Assembly: GCA_014607495.2 (NCBI GenBank)
Contig: CP053155.1
Location: 4,030,001-4,094,000, forward strand
From: Carposina sasakii
Taxonomy: Eukaryota; Arthropoda; Insecta; Lepidoptera; Carposinidae
Direction: 5' to 3'
Length of the DNA stretch: 64,000 nucleotides
Within the stretch, counting starts at the first letter, position 1. Every line of letters starts with the position of its first letter. Below the pieces are notes generated by a model, which saw nothing but the letters and a program-made list of their open reading frames with translations, was not told where the DNA came from and ran no database searches. Of the stretch, positions 9,136 to 22,211 are shown piece by piece. A program made the translations under genes and the position numbers.

Positions 9136-11404
9136 ATAGGTATATTCAAATATCTAAACCTGTATAAGTTTGTGGTGACATTGATATTTGTTTAAACTAC
9201 TTTACATAGTACATATTTAGGTTTTTAGTCGTAGTAGTGGACTCCTAAGGACACAGATGTGTGTGTCTGTGGAGCTGCACCTAACTGTTAAATTACAGGT
9301 TTTTGTCTATCAGCATGCGTATGATGAATTTGGTGAGAGAGAGATGTCTCACTTTTAAACGTCAAATCCACAGAGCTAAGTAATAACTAGACAAGGCAAG
9401 TGTTTCTACTTGGTGTGTAAAAAGGGATTGCAAACCATTCTATCAGCCCTAATTCACTCAGTCCTGGCTGGAGAACGAGTGTCTATTTATTTTTTACATA
9501 CAAAGTACATATACTTAGTTTATCTAGTTATCAATCCAATCACAACTTTAGTTTAAAACCAATACAAGCATTGTCTTATCGAATAAAAAACTCGATCTGA
9601 AATTCAGCCTCTACGAGACACATTTATCAAAATGCCATAACATACCTGAATACCTGTAACTTATAAATCTAGATATAGATTACCATTTTACAAAATTGAT
9701 CTAAAAACCGCTTTGTGCGTGTGGGAATAGGGTTGAAAGTTATGCTGTAGAGAAATTTGATATTTTTCCCCAAAAACTTTGGGTTATCTCCCTCGAGATG
9801 GCACCGTCATCATATTTCTGCTGTTCAGAACCCGCGTTAGGATATAGATTCTTGTTTTGACATGTTAAAGGCATTACCAAATTGTTTTATATTTATTTTT
9901 TCATGAGATATTAGAAAAAAGGCTGTCAGAAATCTCTTGTACAGATAAGCTCGCCATTGTACGTTGTCTATATGTTTATTGGTTGTACTGGTTTAATATC
10001 TGTGTACCTTCCTACAATACATATTGTGGCATTTTATTCAGTGTGATTTATAAACCCGTTCTATACTTACTTAGGGGAAGCTTTTTCGTCTATAGTATGG
10101 GGTAAAAAATATATCCATATCATAGGATACTCGTACTATGAAATAATGTACACCTACGTAAGCTAAAAATACAGCTTTATTTAATAGTTGAGGATCAAAG
10201 ATAACTTTACTCTCAAAGAGAGACTTTTTCTAAATTCACTTTAGTACCATTTCAACTTGTCAAGTATACTACTCTCGGCCCCCTGTCTCTACCTTCATCG
10301 TTGTGTGATTGAAGTTCAACGAGCACCAACACTCACTACCAACATGAAAGTTAACTTAAAATACCTACTCTTAGTAGGTACGTAGAGTAGTATTTACAAT
10401 TAATTTGATTATAAAGAATATTGAAATAAATAAATACTCTGTACTAATAATAGGTACGTAGGTTTGTTTCTCTGTTTGGAATTGGATTATAGTGTAGGTA
10501 CTTTTCCAGTTCATGTTATAGCTTCCGAAAAAAAGACAAATATTTACTGGTCAAGTGCGGATTATTCGGAGGTACAGAACCCTACGTGTACGAATTAGCT
10601 ATCGGTCTTACTTGATGCATAACAACACATTTAGATCCTCGCAAAAAGTACTTAAAGGATGACAAAGAAATGTTTTATGTCCAAGTTTATGCTCACTGAA
10701 ACAAAAAACATAAAAAATCATTCGCAGACATAATAAAACGGATTTCAAATTTCAAACAGTTGTAAAACAAAAATGGCGAGTGCGTACTGGGGACGATGTG
10801 GGGCGAAGCGTCGAGAGCCTTTAAAATGATTGGAAAACTGATTGAGATGATTGGTACCGGGCGGCGAGCGATTAGGAACGTCAAACTTCGGATTCAATGG
10901 CACCGAAGCTGGCTTTCATAAGTTTTCATATCGGTTCAAACCACGGAATAAAGGCCCATTTACTTTTGAACAGTCATGTCAAAAACATAAGTGGTATAAT
11001 CAATGATTATACCTATGTCTAGAGTCCGTTTATATAACTCCAATGCCTGCTTTCGGAACTAACATTTTTTGTATGCAGTGACACAGAAAATGTGGTCATA
11101 AACATAGTAACTAGCGCCATCCTTCATCAGAACTATTTTATGAAACGGACAATAGTAATAATTTCTTACTCGTATCAAACTTAGTTTTTTGTGAATTAAA
11201 TGTGATTTCGTAGTGTCTGTTACAGCAGCGGTTTTATATGGTCTAGATTACTCTAGATTAATACCGTAAAGTTTGAATGCGATTTCTCGACCTCAACGGT
11301 GTAATTAAGGTTTGAGCGATGGGTGACGTGATGGGGGATGTGTCGACAAATTTTAAGTTAACTCCAGGAATTTAGAGGGCGTTGTAATAATTAAAAAAAA
11401 TAAT
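9136..11404. other. 2.3-kb stretch without recognisable genes
   Basis: AT-rich sequence with only short chance frames. No repeat shared with the rest of the window was noticed. Confidence 0.5.
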
Positions 11405-11586
11405 AAATAGTACGTACTAAGGTTCTTGAATGGAGACCGCGCGTCGGCAAGCGTAGCGTTGGGCGCCCTCCGGCCGATGACTTGAAGAGGACGGCTGATA
11501 GTGACTGGATGGCGAAACGGGAGATCGAGCCTTGTGGCGTACTCTGGGAGAGGCCTACTAGTGGACTGCAATAGGCTGATGTATGT
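11405..11586 (+). mobile_element. RTE-type LINE C-terminal fragment
   Basis: One frame reads VLEWRPRVGKRSVGRPPA then DDLKRTADSDWM, the conserved C-terminal block of lepidopteran RTE-like ORFs, with a gap where ARWTDD is expected. The tail GAGGCCTACTAGTGGACTGC..AATAGGCTGATGTATG follows. Frameshifted and truncated. Confidence 0.7.
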
Positions 11587-12438
11587 ATGAAGTAGGTACC
11601 GGTACCTATTATAGTATAGCTTCATATAAACAAACTTTTTAGTCATTGGACTGGCCATAAAATGAATTATTTACACCCGTAAAGGTACCCAAGTTTTATA
11701 TTTAACGTTACATAAATTTTCCAGTTTTTCGGGCGACGGGCTTTAAATCTCTTACAGTCGCGTTAGCTGAAAAATAATACTTTTACGAGCGTCAGCCTAA
11801 CTCTATTTATATTCATAATGGCTTCCGTAATACTGTGTACCTAAATATTAAAAGAGCGACAAAAAATGTGAAGTTAATTTGTTTTTGAAATCTTTTCTTT
11901 AAGAGATTACATTTTACTTTATTTTAATCAATCAAGTGGATCATTCATTAGATTAGCTGATAAGCTGCCGTATTATTTTGTAATTCATACACTTTTTCTA
12001 TAAATTTTATTTATTCTATGAGTATTCTTTTTAACATCCATTTTCCCCCAGTTTTATATGAGTCAACATTATCAAAGCCTCGTATAATAATGATGTCGTA
12101 TTAGCACAGTGAGTCGATTTGTCTTGTCCTTAATTAAACACGGTACAAAGCGGCGTCATGTTGCTACTGGACTAATGAAGCTGACTGTACCGGAGCCACC
12201 ACGGAGCAAATACACTGGGGAGCTGCTATACGTATACTAGCTATTGCCCGCGGCCCTGCTAGCGTAGATGTCGCTTATTGCGCGCGGAAAGAGTATAAAA
12301 ATAGTTTACGACCTACCGAATATAAATATAAAATTTTATAAAAACCGGTCATACCGTTTCGGAGGAGTTTAATAACAAACACCGCGACACGAGAATTTTA
12401 TACATTAGATAGTGGTGTGTCTGATATTTAAAAGTGAC
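11587..12438. other. Unique AT-rich stretch
   Basis: No gene, RNA or repeat recognised. Confidence 0.5.
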
Positions 12439-12523
12439 ATATGAGGGGTATAGAAGCAAAAACGCCTCTGTCCATATGGACTCCATATGGACAGAGGCGT
12501 TTTTGCTTCTATACCCCTCATAT
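12439..12523. repeat. Perfect 42-bp inverted repeat with a 1-base centre
   Basis: Bases 12439-12480 are exactly the reverse complement of 12482-12523, with C12481 between. Nothing similar was seen elsewhere in the window. The flanks do not continue the pairing. The minus-strand ORF at 12349-12552 crosses it and is an artefact of the palindrome. Confidence 0.95.
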
Positions 12524-14596
12524 ATTCGCAGATATGGGAATTTAAGCCCCATTTATATGATCATAATTCATCATTTTCAGCCTTGAAATTCTTGGATTTC
12601 TGCTGAACATAGGCCTCCGCAACGATTTCTTATTATTGAATGCAATTGTTGATATGCCATTATTTAGTAGTAAATACTTGAACTTTTGTAAAAAATGCAG
12701 TTTAGATCATGTCAGTCATTGCTTCAATATAATAAAATTGTATGCAACAGGCAAACTAATAAAATAATGTGAATGAGGCTGCGTCCTTTTTTCGTAAGTT
12801 AAGTTAGACACATAATAAATCTATTTTTAGACATGTCAACTAAGGTTATTAGACCCTCCTTCTTGTATCTGTTTATCATGATAGAAATGGACATGGGTTT
12901 ATTGGGGAGATCGTAAGGGATATTATTGCATGCAACACATGTTGGTATATCGAAACTGGATCAGACACTTCGCTGTTTTTTTAATGAACCATCTAGGTTG
13001 TTTTGTGTTAATGTTAGGGCCACTTACAATAGAAAACATCTATAAGATTTTTTAATTTTATTACTGGGTGAAAAGTCAATAAAGTTTGAATATCTATGTT
13101 CAATCGTTTACAATTTACGTCGAGCCGCAAATTTTATTTTAGAATATAAACGGATCAATATTAATAAGGTATCGGGGGGTCATAACTCAACTCAACATAA
13201 TTCAATATTTACCTGACTGTCACTCATACCTGTATGTATGTGTCCTTATGGTCCTTAGTTATAAGATAAATATCTTCAAAACAAAACTCCTATAAAAACA
13301 TCCATTTTCCATAGCTGAAATTATAAAACAAGCCATCGTAGCGCAGGTCAAGGTATATTACTCAGGTGCGACACGGCGTCAGTTTGTCACGTTTAATTAA
13401 CGTGACGTTGTGACTGATGACGTCACGTGACGTGTGATACGTCCCTGTCGGTCACTACTGGGAGATTACCTGGTTACCTTAATGTTTGGAGTTAAAGACT
13501 CTGCCCACTACTGATCATACCATACCATAACCGTAAGGGCTATGTGTATTATGGCAGCGCGACCATGGTGTCCATAAGTTACCAAACTAGACACCACGGA
13601 CACACCATATAGCGCTATAATAATAATGTCGCGCGACCGACGGAGTCTGAGTTAGTCGCACTGCCAAATTGGTCGCTTGACCAAATGGACGTTACACCAG
13701 CGGAGTAACTCTGAATATAGTTGTATAAATGTTCATATCGGCGATTGGTTGCGTAGCAAATTATAATAATATGTCGTCCGGTAAAAAATTGTATTAATAG
13801 GAAAGTGTCAGGCACGTACCGTTTTATACACGGAACAAAAATATAATAATATTCTTTGTATAATTTTATATGAAACCAACGCTCCCTGACACGTTCCATC
13901 ACCGTACACGTAGCGTACCCGTAACGTACCATACACGGAACGGCAACGAATACTCGTTGAGATTTATGCATAAATTTGCATAAAAAGTTACGTGCCTGTC
14001 ACGTTCTCAATACGGTCATGGTACTCGTAGGATCAGTGGGCAAACTCCTTTATCAGAGAAATAATCTCTACGGCCCATTTGTACAAATTGCCTGATTCTC
14101 GGATACCTTTTACGGAGACGTTTTTGACATAAACTAAATGAGACGGTGTACTAAACACGAAAATATCCATTTAAACAAAAAATTTGGCTAAATGACTGAT
14201 GTGTTGATTTATAGACATAAAAGACATTCTGCAAGATCTCAAGAGTGTATAAGTGGATCATAGACGCAGGTGAAATACTCGTATTAGGTACTGTATAAGT
14301 AGTTGGACATTTCGGGTAAATTACAAGTTATGTAATCACCAATAGAAAAAATATTTTCAAAGAAATTGCAATACCTAATAGTAAAAATATACCTCGTATA
14401 AGCAATTTAATCTAAAAGCGTAACTACTCAACTCTCATGAAACAATGATGTTGCTACGGTTGCTACGAATTCGTAGCAGCTACGAACTCGTAGCATCTAC
14501 GAACTAATACATATTCTTAGAATAATATGTTGTAGTTCAATAAATAAAATTATTTGTTCTTAAATTGACACTTAATTTTATATTTTGAAGTGAAAC
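12524..14596. other. Gene-poor stretch with inverted-repeat patches
   Basis: No protein gene recognised. GTCACGTTTAATTAACGTGAC near 13387 is a short palindrome. Between about 13805 and 14006, GTGTCAGGCACGTACCG and the inverted GTTACGTGCCTGTCACG form approximate ends of a possible foldback element. A perfect 18-bp palindrome TGCTACGAATTCGTAGCA lies at 14461-14478. Confidence 0.5.
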
Positions 14597-15110
14597 TTGG
14601 GCTCTGACTTACAACCATATGAAAAAGCTACAGGTCTGCCAGAGGGCAATGGAAAGAAGTATGCTAAAGGAATAAAGTTACGAGATAAGATAAGAAACGA
14701 ACATATAAGGCAGAAAACCAAGGCAACTGATGTCATTGCAAGAGTCAAACAGCCAAAGTGGAGATGGTCAGGCCACCGTGGGGACCGGATAAATGGAGTA
14801 AACTTCTAACACTTTGGTACCACAAGAGAAGAACAAGAGGAAGACCAATAACAAGATGGGATGACGACATAACAAGATTAGTAGGCAAAACTTGGAATCG
14901 ACTGGCGAGAGACAGGGAAAAGTGGAAAAGGTTGGAGGAGGCCTTTGCCGTCGGGCACGCAGACATGACATAATATTAAATGTATTGCAATTTATTTATA
15001 CCTACATTGTGACAATTTACTAATACTGATGACAATTTTATTATGACAAAAAATCTATTGATGTAATATGCATGAATGTCTGAATAAAGAGGCTTATTAT
15101 ATTATTATAT
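14597..15110 (+). mobile_element. RTE-type LINE 3' end (pseudogene, frameshifted)
   Basis: The first frame (from 14597) reads IKLRDKIRNEHIRQKTKATD then VIARVKQPKWRWSGH. Near 14770-14790 the frame shifts and continues as RTRGRPITRWDDDI, GKTWNRLARDREKWKRLEEA and a stop at 14971-14973. This is the conserved C-terminal region of RTE-clade endonuclease-reverse transcriptases. An AT-rich 3' UTR with AATAAA follows, ending in TTATTATATTATTATATTA. The reverse transcriptase core is missing: a 5'-truncated dead copy, from a different subfamily than the AGGCTGATGATG-tailed fragments. Confidence 0.85.
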
Positions 15111-16396
15111 TATATATAATATTTTGCTACGATCATATGTAGAATATAATGTCATGATGAATACCTATAAGAAATAAAGTTAGCGATACAAAGGATTTCG
15201 TTGCAAATCCGGAAAACAGGTTACATTTGTTTAAAATTCTGAGTTCAATCCCATTTTCCGCGTACAATTTTTAGAATATATAATTAATTTATCCTTGTTC
15301 CTACCAGCTATTCGGATTTTCAGTTAAAAATTCAGTTTTCAATAGAGTTACGTTTATTTATTCATTCTCATTGTTATTCAAAAACTCAACTGTACTGACT
15401 CAAAGCTTTTTTATACATTCCATGTGTTGGACCAATGCTTCTGAATTATAAACTTTATTATATTTGTATTAGAGTACAAATAGACGACGACAGTTCGAAT
15501 TTTTGTACGGAAAATTTAATGTACCTATTTGTACTTTTCTAAAAGTAAAATTTCTAACGTGATTTTGAATTAAGTAATTTTATTTGATGTCCTACCGTAG
15601 ACAAAACAATATTGTCTTACTTGTTTTAGCGTACTGGAGACGTTTGATGTAAACAGAGCACTGTACCGTTGAGAGTGACTGTACCAAGAAATACGCATAC
15701 TTAATTTGAAGTTGTCATGTTCTATTTATAGTACTGCTATACAAGAAATGTATTAAACGTAAATGGAGGTGATTAAATCTGGTTTATTTTTGCCTTTTTA
15801 TATTAAAGAGGGTACAACTGAGGTGGGTGTAGCACGGGAATAATTTCATATACTTAGGTACTTACAGTATATGAACGACACGCGCTGCGTAGCCTGAGCG
15901 ATGCCTATTATTTTTTTTACTTACACATTGACTATATGTACAATCGCATTGAATATAATATTAAATATAATTGAAGGTCACTGAATTATATTCTTAGGTA
16001 TACAATAGTTCTTACAATTAAATTAGAAAACTAGATTGTTTTGTGAGGAACTTAGAGTGAGTAGGTTTGTATCCATATAAATACATAGACCATCATCATA
16101 AGACTCGACTCGCTTTTAAGTACTGTATATGTGTAATACCGAAACAAAGTGATAATGCGATTGCAAACAGAATTTTCGAAAGAAAACATTTAAGTTTTGA
16201 ATAGTACAGCATCTACGTAGGTGGTTAATTTAATGTACTGAAGTTTATTCCGCGGTGGTGTGTCCACTTGTTTGCGCCGACTATGTTTGGACAGCTCAGC
16301 ACGCCCGTCTGGCTTATAAAACAGGTTTTAGCTAGAATTATTTATTATAAAAAAAAGTTTAAAAGAGATGGTCAAATTCGTCATCCGAGTTAATTG
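15111..16396. other. Unique AT-rich stretch
   Basis: No gene, RNA or repeat recognised. Confidence 0.5.
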
Positions 16397-16490
16397 ACCG
16401 GTAGCTCAGATGGTTAGATCAAAAGCACGGTATGCGAGAGGTCGTGAGTTCAAGTCTCACCCGGGTGATTTTTTTTCATTTCTTAACAAT
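16397..16490 (+). mobile_element. tRNA-like SINE fragment
   Basis: An A box (TAGCTCAGATGGTTAGA) and a B box (GGTCGTGAGTTCAAGTC) are followed by a T-run and CATTTCTTA. The outer bases can nearly pair as an acceptor stem, but the anticodon arm does not fold, so it is not a functional tRNA. The block from GGTATGCGAGAGGT to TTTCATTTCTTA also occurs on the other strand at 42455-42535. Confidence 0.6.
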
Positions 16491-17052
16491 ATCTAGATTT
16501 TATAAAATTATTAATATCTAGATTTATTTCTCAAACATACCTATATGTAGTAGGCATCCTATAGGTAGTTAATTTTCGTGCCTTCAAATAATTCTCTCAG
16601 GAGTACATTTATTGGCAACAGCTAGTAAAAGTATCATTTATTCACACGTCTATGTTCACTATATAAGCTGGCCACAAATGTGGGAAGGAGATCTTATAGC
16701 CACATTTAGCATAGCGGGCCTATATTATTATGATAAGATCAGTGACAAGTTGCTAGCCCTTCGCCTGAGGGTCTGTAATTTACGTTTATGATAGAGTCCC
16801 AAAGATGTAAACTAATATGTTGCAAAAATTTTAGACAAATTAATAAACAGGAGACGGAGGAAACAAAGTGGATCGGATTAAATTAGTTTCATAGTTAGAA
16901 CAGGAAACGAACAGAATAAACTTTTTTGTTGTTAAACGAATTTGATTAGAACTTCCTCATAAATTAGGTAGTGTGCAGCGGGTACCTAGTTTTAATTGAC
17001 TAACTTTTGAGTAGGAGTTTGTATACGTACTTGCTTTATTTTTTACTAGCTC
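16491..17052. other. Unique AT-rich stretch
   Basis: Nothing recognisable. Confidence 0.5.
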
Positions 17053-17317
17053 TTCTATGCTGCTCTGGGAGTGAAAAAAAAAGTATAATACTACAGCTGC
17101 TTCTCTTCCCGGGCATACTGTACAAGTCAGTAGATAGACTAGAGGGTCTTGGTGTTTTGTAGGCGATGGGCTGACCACCTGTTACTACTAACCGAACTTG
17201 TACATCTCAACTATACCCTCAAAATTGGTCAGAAGTGGCACCATGTGGTTCTGTCGGCCCTTGGTGCTCTGCCTACCTCATAAGGGATAAAGGCGTGATT
17301 ATATGTATGTATGTATG
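17053..17317 (+). mobile_element. SINE-like family A, full copy 1
   Basis: Starts TCTATGCTGCTCTGGGAGTG, passes a poly(A) patch and ends GATAAAGGCGTGATTATATG plus (TATG)n. Full copies at 37655-37917 and 58043-58325 start at the same base, so this is a defined short element. No tRNA A/B boxes were seen in the head. The last ~45 bases resemble the tail of the LINE at 8978-9135. Confidence 0.8.
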
Positions 17318-18952
17318 TTCCGTGGGTAAATATAAAGCCCGTTATTTTATGCTATAAAGTATTTCTAGTCTAACTTTTTCTAATAAAATGTCTATACAAA
17401 ACTAAATAATTATTTCAATTTATTCGTGAGAGTATATCTTTATGAAGATTAGCGTGTTAAACTAAACAAAATTTGTTAGTAGGTATAGCATTTATATTAT
17501 ATATTATAACGGAGTCAGTTAAGTCAGCGATTCAGCACAACTCAGGGCCGTAAACTCAGAACTTAAACGAAAATAATACTAAATAAACTATCGTTAAAGG
17601 GTTGTTTAAATCAAAACACCCCTTGTGAACCGCACAGACCCCGGGGGTAGCTTACCCCAAATCAATCAGTTGCATTAACTCTGACGTGATGTGTCAAATG
17701 CTGCTCGCTGTGACTGTTATGATTTCAGGGTCGTTTCTCACTAGATCACAGTAAATTATTAAGCATTTGTTTTACTATTTACGTACCTTCCTTTCGTTTA
17801 TCGTAGTCATGTTAGTTTGATTTGAAATGTACCTACATGTTCATAGGTGATATACAGAAGCAAAGGTAAAAGCCACGCATAGGTTTTGTAGTATTTATTT
17901 ATTTATATTAACTAGGTACGAGCATACAGAATAAGAGTACAATTTTAAAAAGTTGACAAAAATAGCACAAAAAAAAACGCAAAAGTACCAGCATATTTTT
18001 CGGTATTACTAAGGTTAAATCACTTTCGTTTGCAGCTGAATTGTTTTATTTTCCCTAAGCCCTACTCGAGTGATCCGCCTACCTTAGGAGTAGTTATTTA
18101 TGTAAACGTGCTCCGGATTGAGGAGATTACAAGTGACAGCTCAAAGGTAGTCTCGGGTGAGTGGAAGACAGAAGATTGACATGACGTGCGTGTGTGCAAG
18201 AAATTGACAAAGATTATTCTGGCATTGGCGGGAGCAAATAAATATAGGTACATAAAAGAATGTGATGAGTACGAGATGTCGAATATTTTTCAATAAACTT
18301 AGCATATGGGTAAAATAAATGTAAAAATAGGTACCTAGGGTAAGTATCTACGTTCACCCCACAGACATAACCTCTAAAATTCTTTTAAAACTTTTTTGAG
18401 ATATTCTTAAAGAATTTTAAAGCGCTTGTTCAAAACATTTATTTCTGTATAAAGATTAATTATTTAATTAAAGTATTTCACAAGTTATTTCCACTCAGTT
18501 GAGAACCTAAATTGAATAGAAGCGTAATTATGAATTCTTTCGTACCATAATCTAATTTTAAAAATAATTGTGAAGTGAAAGTCTCTATTTCATTTTATTT
18601 CGGTGATTCTATAAATAATCTATTCAACGACGTTTCTTGGGACAGGACAGGCACTCCATTGAGTCGAAGCCAGCCAAGTGGAATGGCAGAACATGAATTG
18701 ACCAATCAAACGCGCGCGGAGATGCTCGAGTTTGGAAAATTGTAAATGGTTAATTTTATTCTATAGATAAATGTTTTGCTCTTCTCTGCTCTACGGAGTT
18801 TTAACGCCGGTATTCTAAGCGGTAACTTTTCTTTATTGACCTTCGGGCGCCCTTGAGTTCCTTAGTTGACTGCACGACATACACGGAAGGTGATGCAGCT
18901 CCGCATGAGTACAAGTTACATACATAGTTATGATATGTATTAATATCAGAAT
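17318..18952. other. Gene-poor AT-rich stretch
   Basis: No gene recognised. CATGAATTGACCAATCAA near 18690 matches the inner arm of the MITE at 56132-56319 and may be a relic. Confidence 0.5.
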
Positions 18953-19072
18953 TATCGTATCGTTATCGTATCGTCTCTATACAAAATTCAACATGGCGGG
19001 TATATTTATCGTATTTTGACAGGCTAAATGTCGATAAATCGGTATATCATATAGCGTTTTGCAGGTCATGCT
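18953..19072 (+). repeat. Inverted-repeat arm, left copy
   Basis: About 110 bp (ATCGTATCG..., AAAATTCAACATGGCGG, TAAATGTCGATAAATCGG, GGTCATGCTA) recurs inverted at 20300-20406 with scattered differences. The arms are 1.2 kb apart. They are either two copies of a small MITE (each has ATCGTATCG/CGATACGAT-like ends) or the ends of one element. Confidence 0.8.
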
Positions 19073-20299
19073 AGCCTTGCAGGTGATCTTCGTGTCTGGT
19101 TTACTTTTAGGTAGGTACTCCGTAAAATTAATGTATTACGTACAGGTTGTATTTATCACCGATCATGCTGTCTTAAATATAGGTAGTGTCTCGTGAAATT
19201 AGCTGAAATAAATAAACAAACATCCTGTAATGTGTTGTTGTAATTGAATAAAGAGGTTCGTTAGCACAGTGTTGCCAGTAATCGACGTTCGTTTACCCAG
19301 AGGGGCGCAATTTACGCTCCGTAATGAGAAAAATCACCCCGCATATGTGGAGATATTGTGACGGTGATCATACGATATTGCCTATAAAAGTATAAAAGCC
19401 ATTGTAAAAAGATAAATAAGCCATTTAAAATGTAAAATATTGCAGTATTTTGTTGAGCTGAAATTTTCTGAGTAACGATATTAGGTGCTTCATCATTTTT
19501 CGAAATTGTTTCCAGGGGTTGCCCTGGCATGGTAGATCGCTTTATGATAGCATTTTTATAGCAAAATTACAGTATCTCGAATTATATTCCTATACAATAG
19601 TAGGTGCATTTGCTAGGAGCATATTTGCATAAAAATGTAGGTACCAATGTGTATTTCTACTGAGCCTACTATCAAATTATGTGCGGTGTCATGTAGGCAG
19701 CCTGCTTTAAAACAAATGTTTAGTCTAATACAGATTATCTACAATAAGGTACTCGGCACAACATAACTAGGAAAAATGTCGGTAGAACTAAAATTATGTC
19801 GCGATGGTAATTTCAATTCTACCCGCATTTGTGATGTGATTTCTTTCGACGACGACACGTCACAGTAGTGATTTGACCGCCCTTCAGTGCAGGCATAGAG
19901 GAATAAAAGACGTGCAGGTCACGCGCGCGCGCTTTCTTTTCCGAAATTAACGCGAGACGCGATTAGTTAATAATTAAACTGTAATACCCCGGAGCTAATA
20001 AGAAATAAGTGTTATTTAAATGAGAAGTGAATTTTTACCCGATAGGAACTGTGGTCGCGAGAAAGGTAAGTTAATTAAGGTAAGTGGTAAATACATTTCA
20101 ACATGTTTATTTAGGTTTTTTTGTTTTAGGAACTACTGTGATTGTTAGGTATGTGATTGTTATCGCATACAATTTTATAGCCATATGTAGTGCCTACAAT
20201 TCGCATAGCTTCATCCCTCTTCTTATTTCAGTAATGTAACTTTACATCCTACTTTCTACTTACCTTGTATTGGTAGGTACATCCGTACCAGCACAAGTA
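19073..20299. other. Sequence between the inverted arms
   Basis: No ORF of note. CATAGAGGAATAAAAGACG near 19893 resembles the terminus of the 7484-7755 MITE over about 13 bases. Confidence 0.45.
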
Positions 20300-20406
20300 G
20301 CATGACCCGCGATACGATAAACCGATTTATCGACATTTAGCCTGTCATAATACGATAAATATAACCGCCATGTTGAATTTTGAAGAAAGACGATACGATA
20401 TCGTAG
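20300..20406 (-). repeat. Inverted-repeat arm, right copy
   Basis: Reverse complement of the 18953-19072 block. The end contains the palindromic CGATACGATATCGTA. Confidence 0.8.
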
Positions 20407-20519
20407 GACGTCACGATGCGTGGTCATGCTAGGGGGGCAAGTATACCTATAGTATTAACTACTGTAGGCAAGTTGTAAGCAGTATGTTATCCTCATGTAT
20501 TTTTCTCTGCACTATACAA

Positions 20520-20640
20520 TATACAGGGCGTAAATGACTCTGAATCGAAAACCACTGAACATTTTCGGCCTAACATTAAATTATTTGATAGTGCCTTAGA
20601 TATTGCTTTAAAAACTAGATTTAAAATAATACAACTACTT
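20520..20640 (+). mobile_element. Fragment of the TACAGGGTGT-ended element family
   Basis: TACAGGGCGTAAATGACTCTGAATCGAAAACCACTGAAC...TTTTCGGCC resembles the left end of the 46103-46557 element. The right end was not found. Confidence 0.45.
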
Positions 20641-20840
20641 ATATTATTACAGACATAAGACAGTCTTTAAATGGAACAAAAAACTTTATCGTATTGATAA
20701 CAATAATTCTATCACGATCCCTACATTTAAATACAAATCGTTTGTTTGTTCAACGAGTACATAAAGGTCTTAGTTTAGAGTTAGTTCCGCCATGTATGCC
20801 TGTAAACCTTCCATGCATCCATCCCATATGTATATCTTGA

Positions 20841-21893
20841 TATATAAAAATCTTCTGTTTATGTGTTTGTAATGAATTTCTCTCTAAACGGCTCAACCTA
20901 TTTTGATGAAATTTTGTGTGTGTATTCAAGTGGGTTCGAGAATGGTTTAGACTTACGATTCGGTCAACGACATTTTGTTTTCTCTGCAGTCCACGCGGAC
21001 GGAGTCTAAATACATTATTTAGTTGACGAAATTGTGAAGCTAAACCATCCTCGATCCCACTTAAATATACACACAAAATTTCATCAAAATTGGTCCAGCC
21101 ATTTAGAAGGAATTCAATTAAAATCTCATGAGAAGAAGATTTATATTGTTGTTTATGTTAGAACTTTTTACATAGGGTCCGGCAGACTGCGGTGCAGTTG
21201 CTGTGTCGAATATTCAAAAATATAATTTAGTTTCAGTTACGCCCGGTAGATGGTTGTTATATCTCGGAAATGTTTCTTTTTCCTTATATAAATAAATCTT
21301 CTATTGTTGCGTTTGTAATGCATTTCCTTCTAAATGGCTGGACGGATTTTGATGAAATTTCTTTGTATGTGTTCAAGTAGGTTCGAGGTTTATTCAGTTG
21401 AATAATGTTTTTGAACTCCGTCCACGTGGACTGTAGAAAACACAAAATGTCGTTGACCGAATTGTGAATCTAAACAATTCTCGAACCTACTTGAACACAC
21501 ACAATTTTTTTTATTAAAATCGGTCCAGCCGTTTAGAAGGAGTTCAGTCACAAACACACTAACAGAAGATTTGTATTGTTGTTGATGTTAGAGAATTACA
21601 TAGGATCCGGCATACTGCGCTGTAGTCGCTGTGTCGATTACTCACAAGGATACTTTCAAGCTTTCAGTTACGCCCGGTAGATGGTTGTTATATATCGGAA
21701 ATGTTTCCTTTATCTTTATATAATTAATTAAATCTCCTGTTCGTGTGTTTGTAATTGAAGTTCTTCTAAAACGGCTGAACCGATTTTGATGATATTATAG
21801 TGTGTGTTCAAGTGGGTTTGAAAATGGTTTAGATTCACAATTTAGTTAGTTAAACAATGTTTTTATAACGGTCCATATTGTTACAGCTTATTT
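20841..21893. repeat. Tandem array of ~440-bp units, each internally palindromic (2.4 units)
   Basis: Unit starts (TATATAA..AATCT) are at 20841, 21285 and 21717; the third unit is cut at about 21893. In each complete unit a Helitron-like body (CGGCTGAACCGATTTTGATGA, GTGTTCAAGTGGGTTCGAG, CTGCAGTCCACGCGGAC) is followed by its own inverted copy. Then comes a shared tail GTTACGCCCGGTAGATGGTTG..TATCGGAAATGTTTC. The small ORFs here (20750-21076 and 21034-21225) are by-products. Confidence 0.8.
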
Positions 21894-22210
21894 CAGAAAG
21901 TTTGCATTATTATTATAAATTTCAACTGTAACTGTACTTATCTATATCCAAATTACAAATTTTAATATGCATCATCATTCAAATTAAATTAAATCAAATT
22001 AATTTGAGGACAATCAAAAATCTACTACTAGACTATTTTATCATGTTATATATCAACTGATGCGTGGGAGCAACATATTAAGATATTCTATATGTGAGCA
22101 CGTCAAGAACAGTGTATGGGTTGCTAGTGCTTATGTTATAAATTCTAAGATTGACGTCAAACCTACGTAGTACTCATTATGTTGTTTGTGATATAATTTG
22201 TTTATAAGGT
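21894..22210. other. AT-rich spacer
   Basis: Nothing recognisable. Confidence 0.5.
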
Positions 22211-22211
22211 A

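Noticed and set aside
12349..12552. 67-codon minus-strand frame
   Set aside because: Open only because it crosses a perfect palindrome; the peptide is self-symmetric in origin and has no family.
16397..16472. tRNA gene
   Set aside because: A and B boxes are present but the anticodon arm does not fold and the block recurs as part of a SINE.
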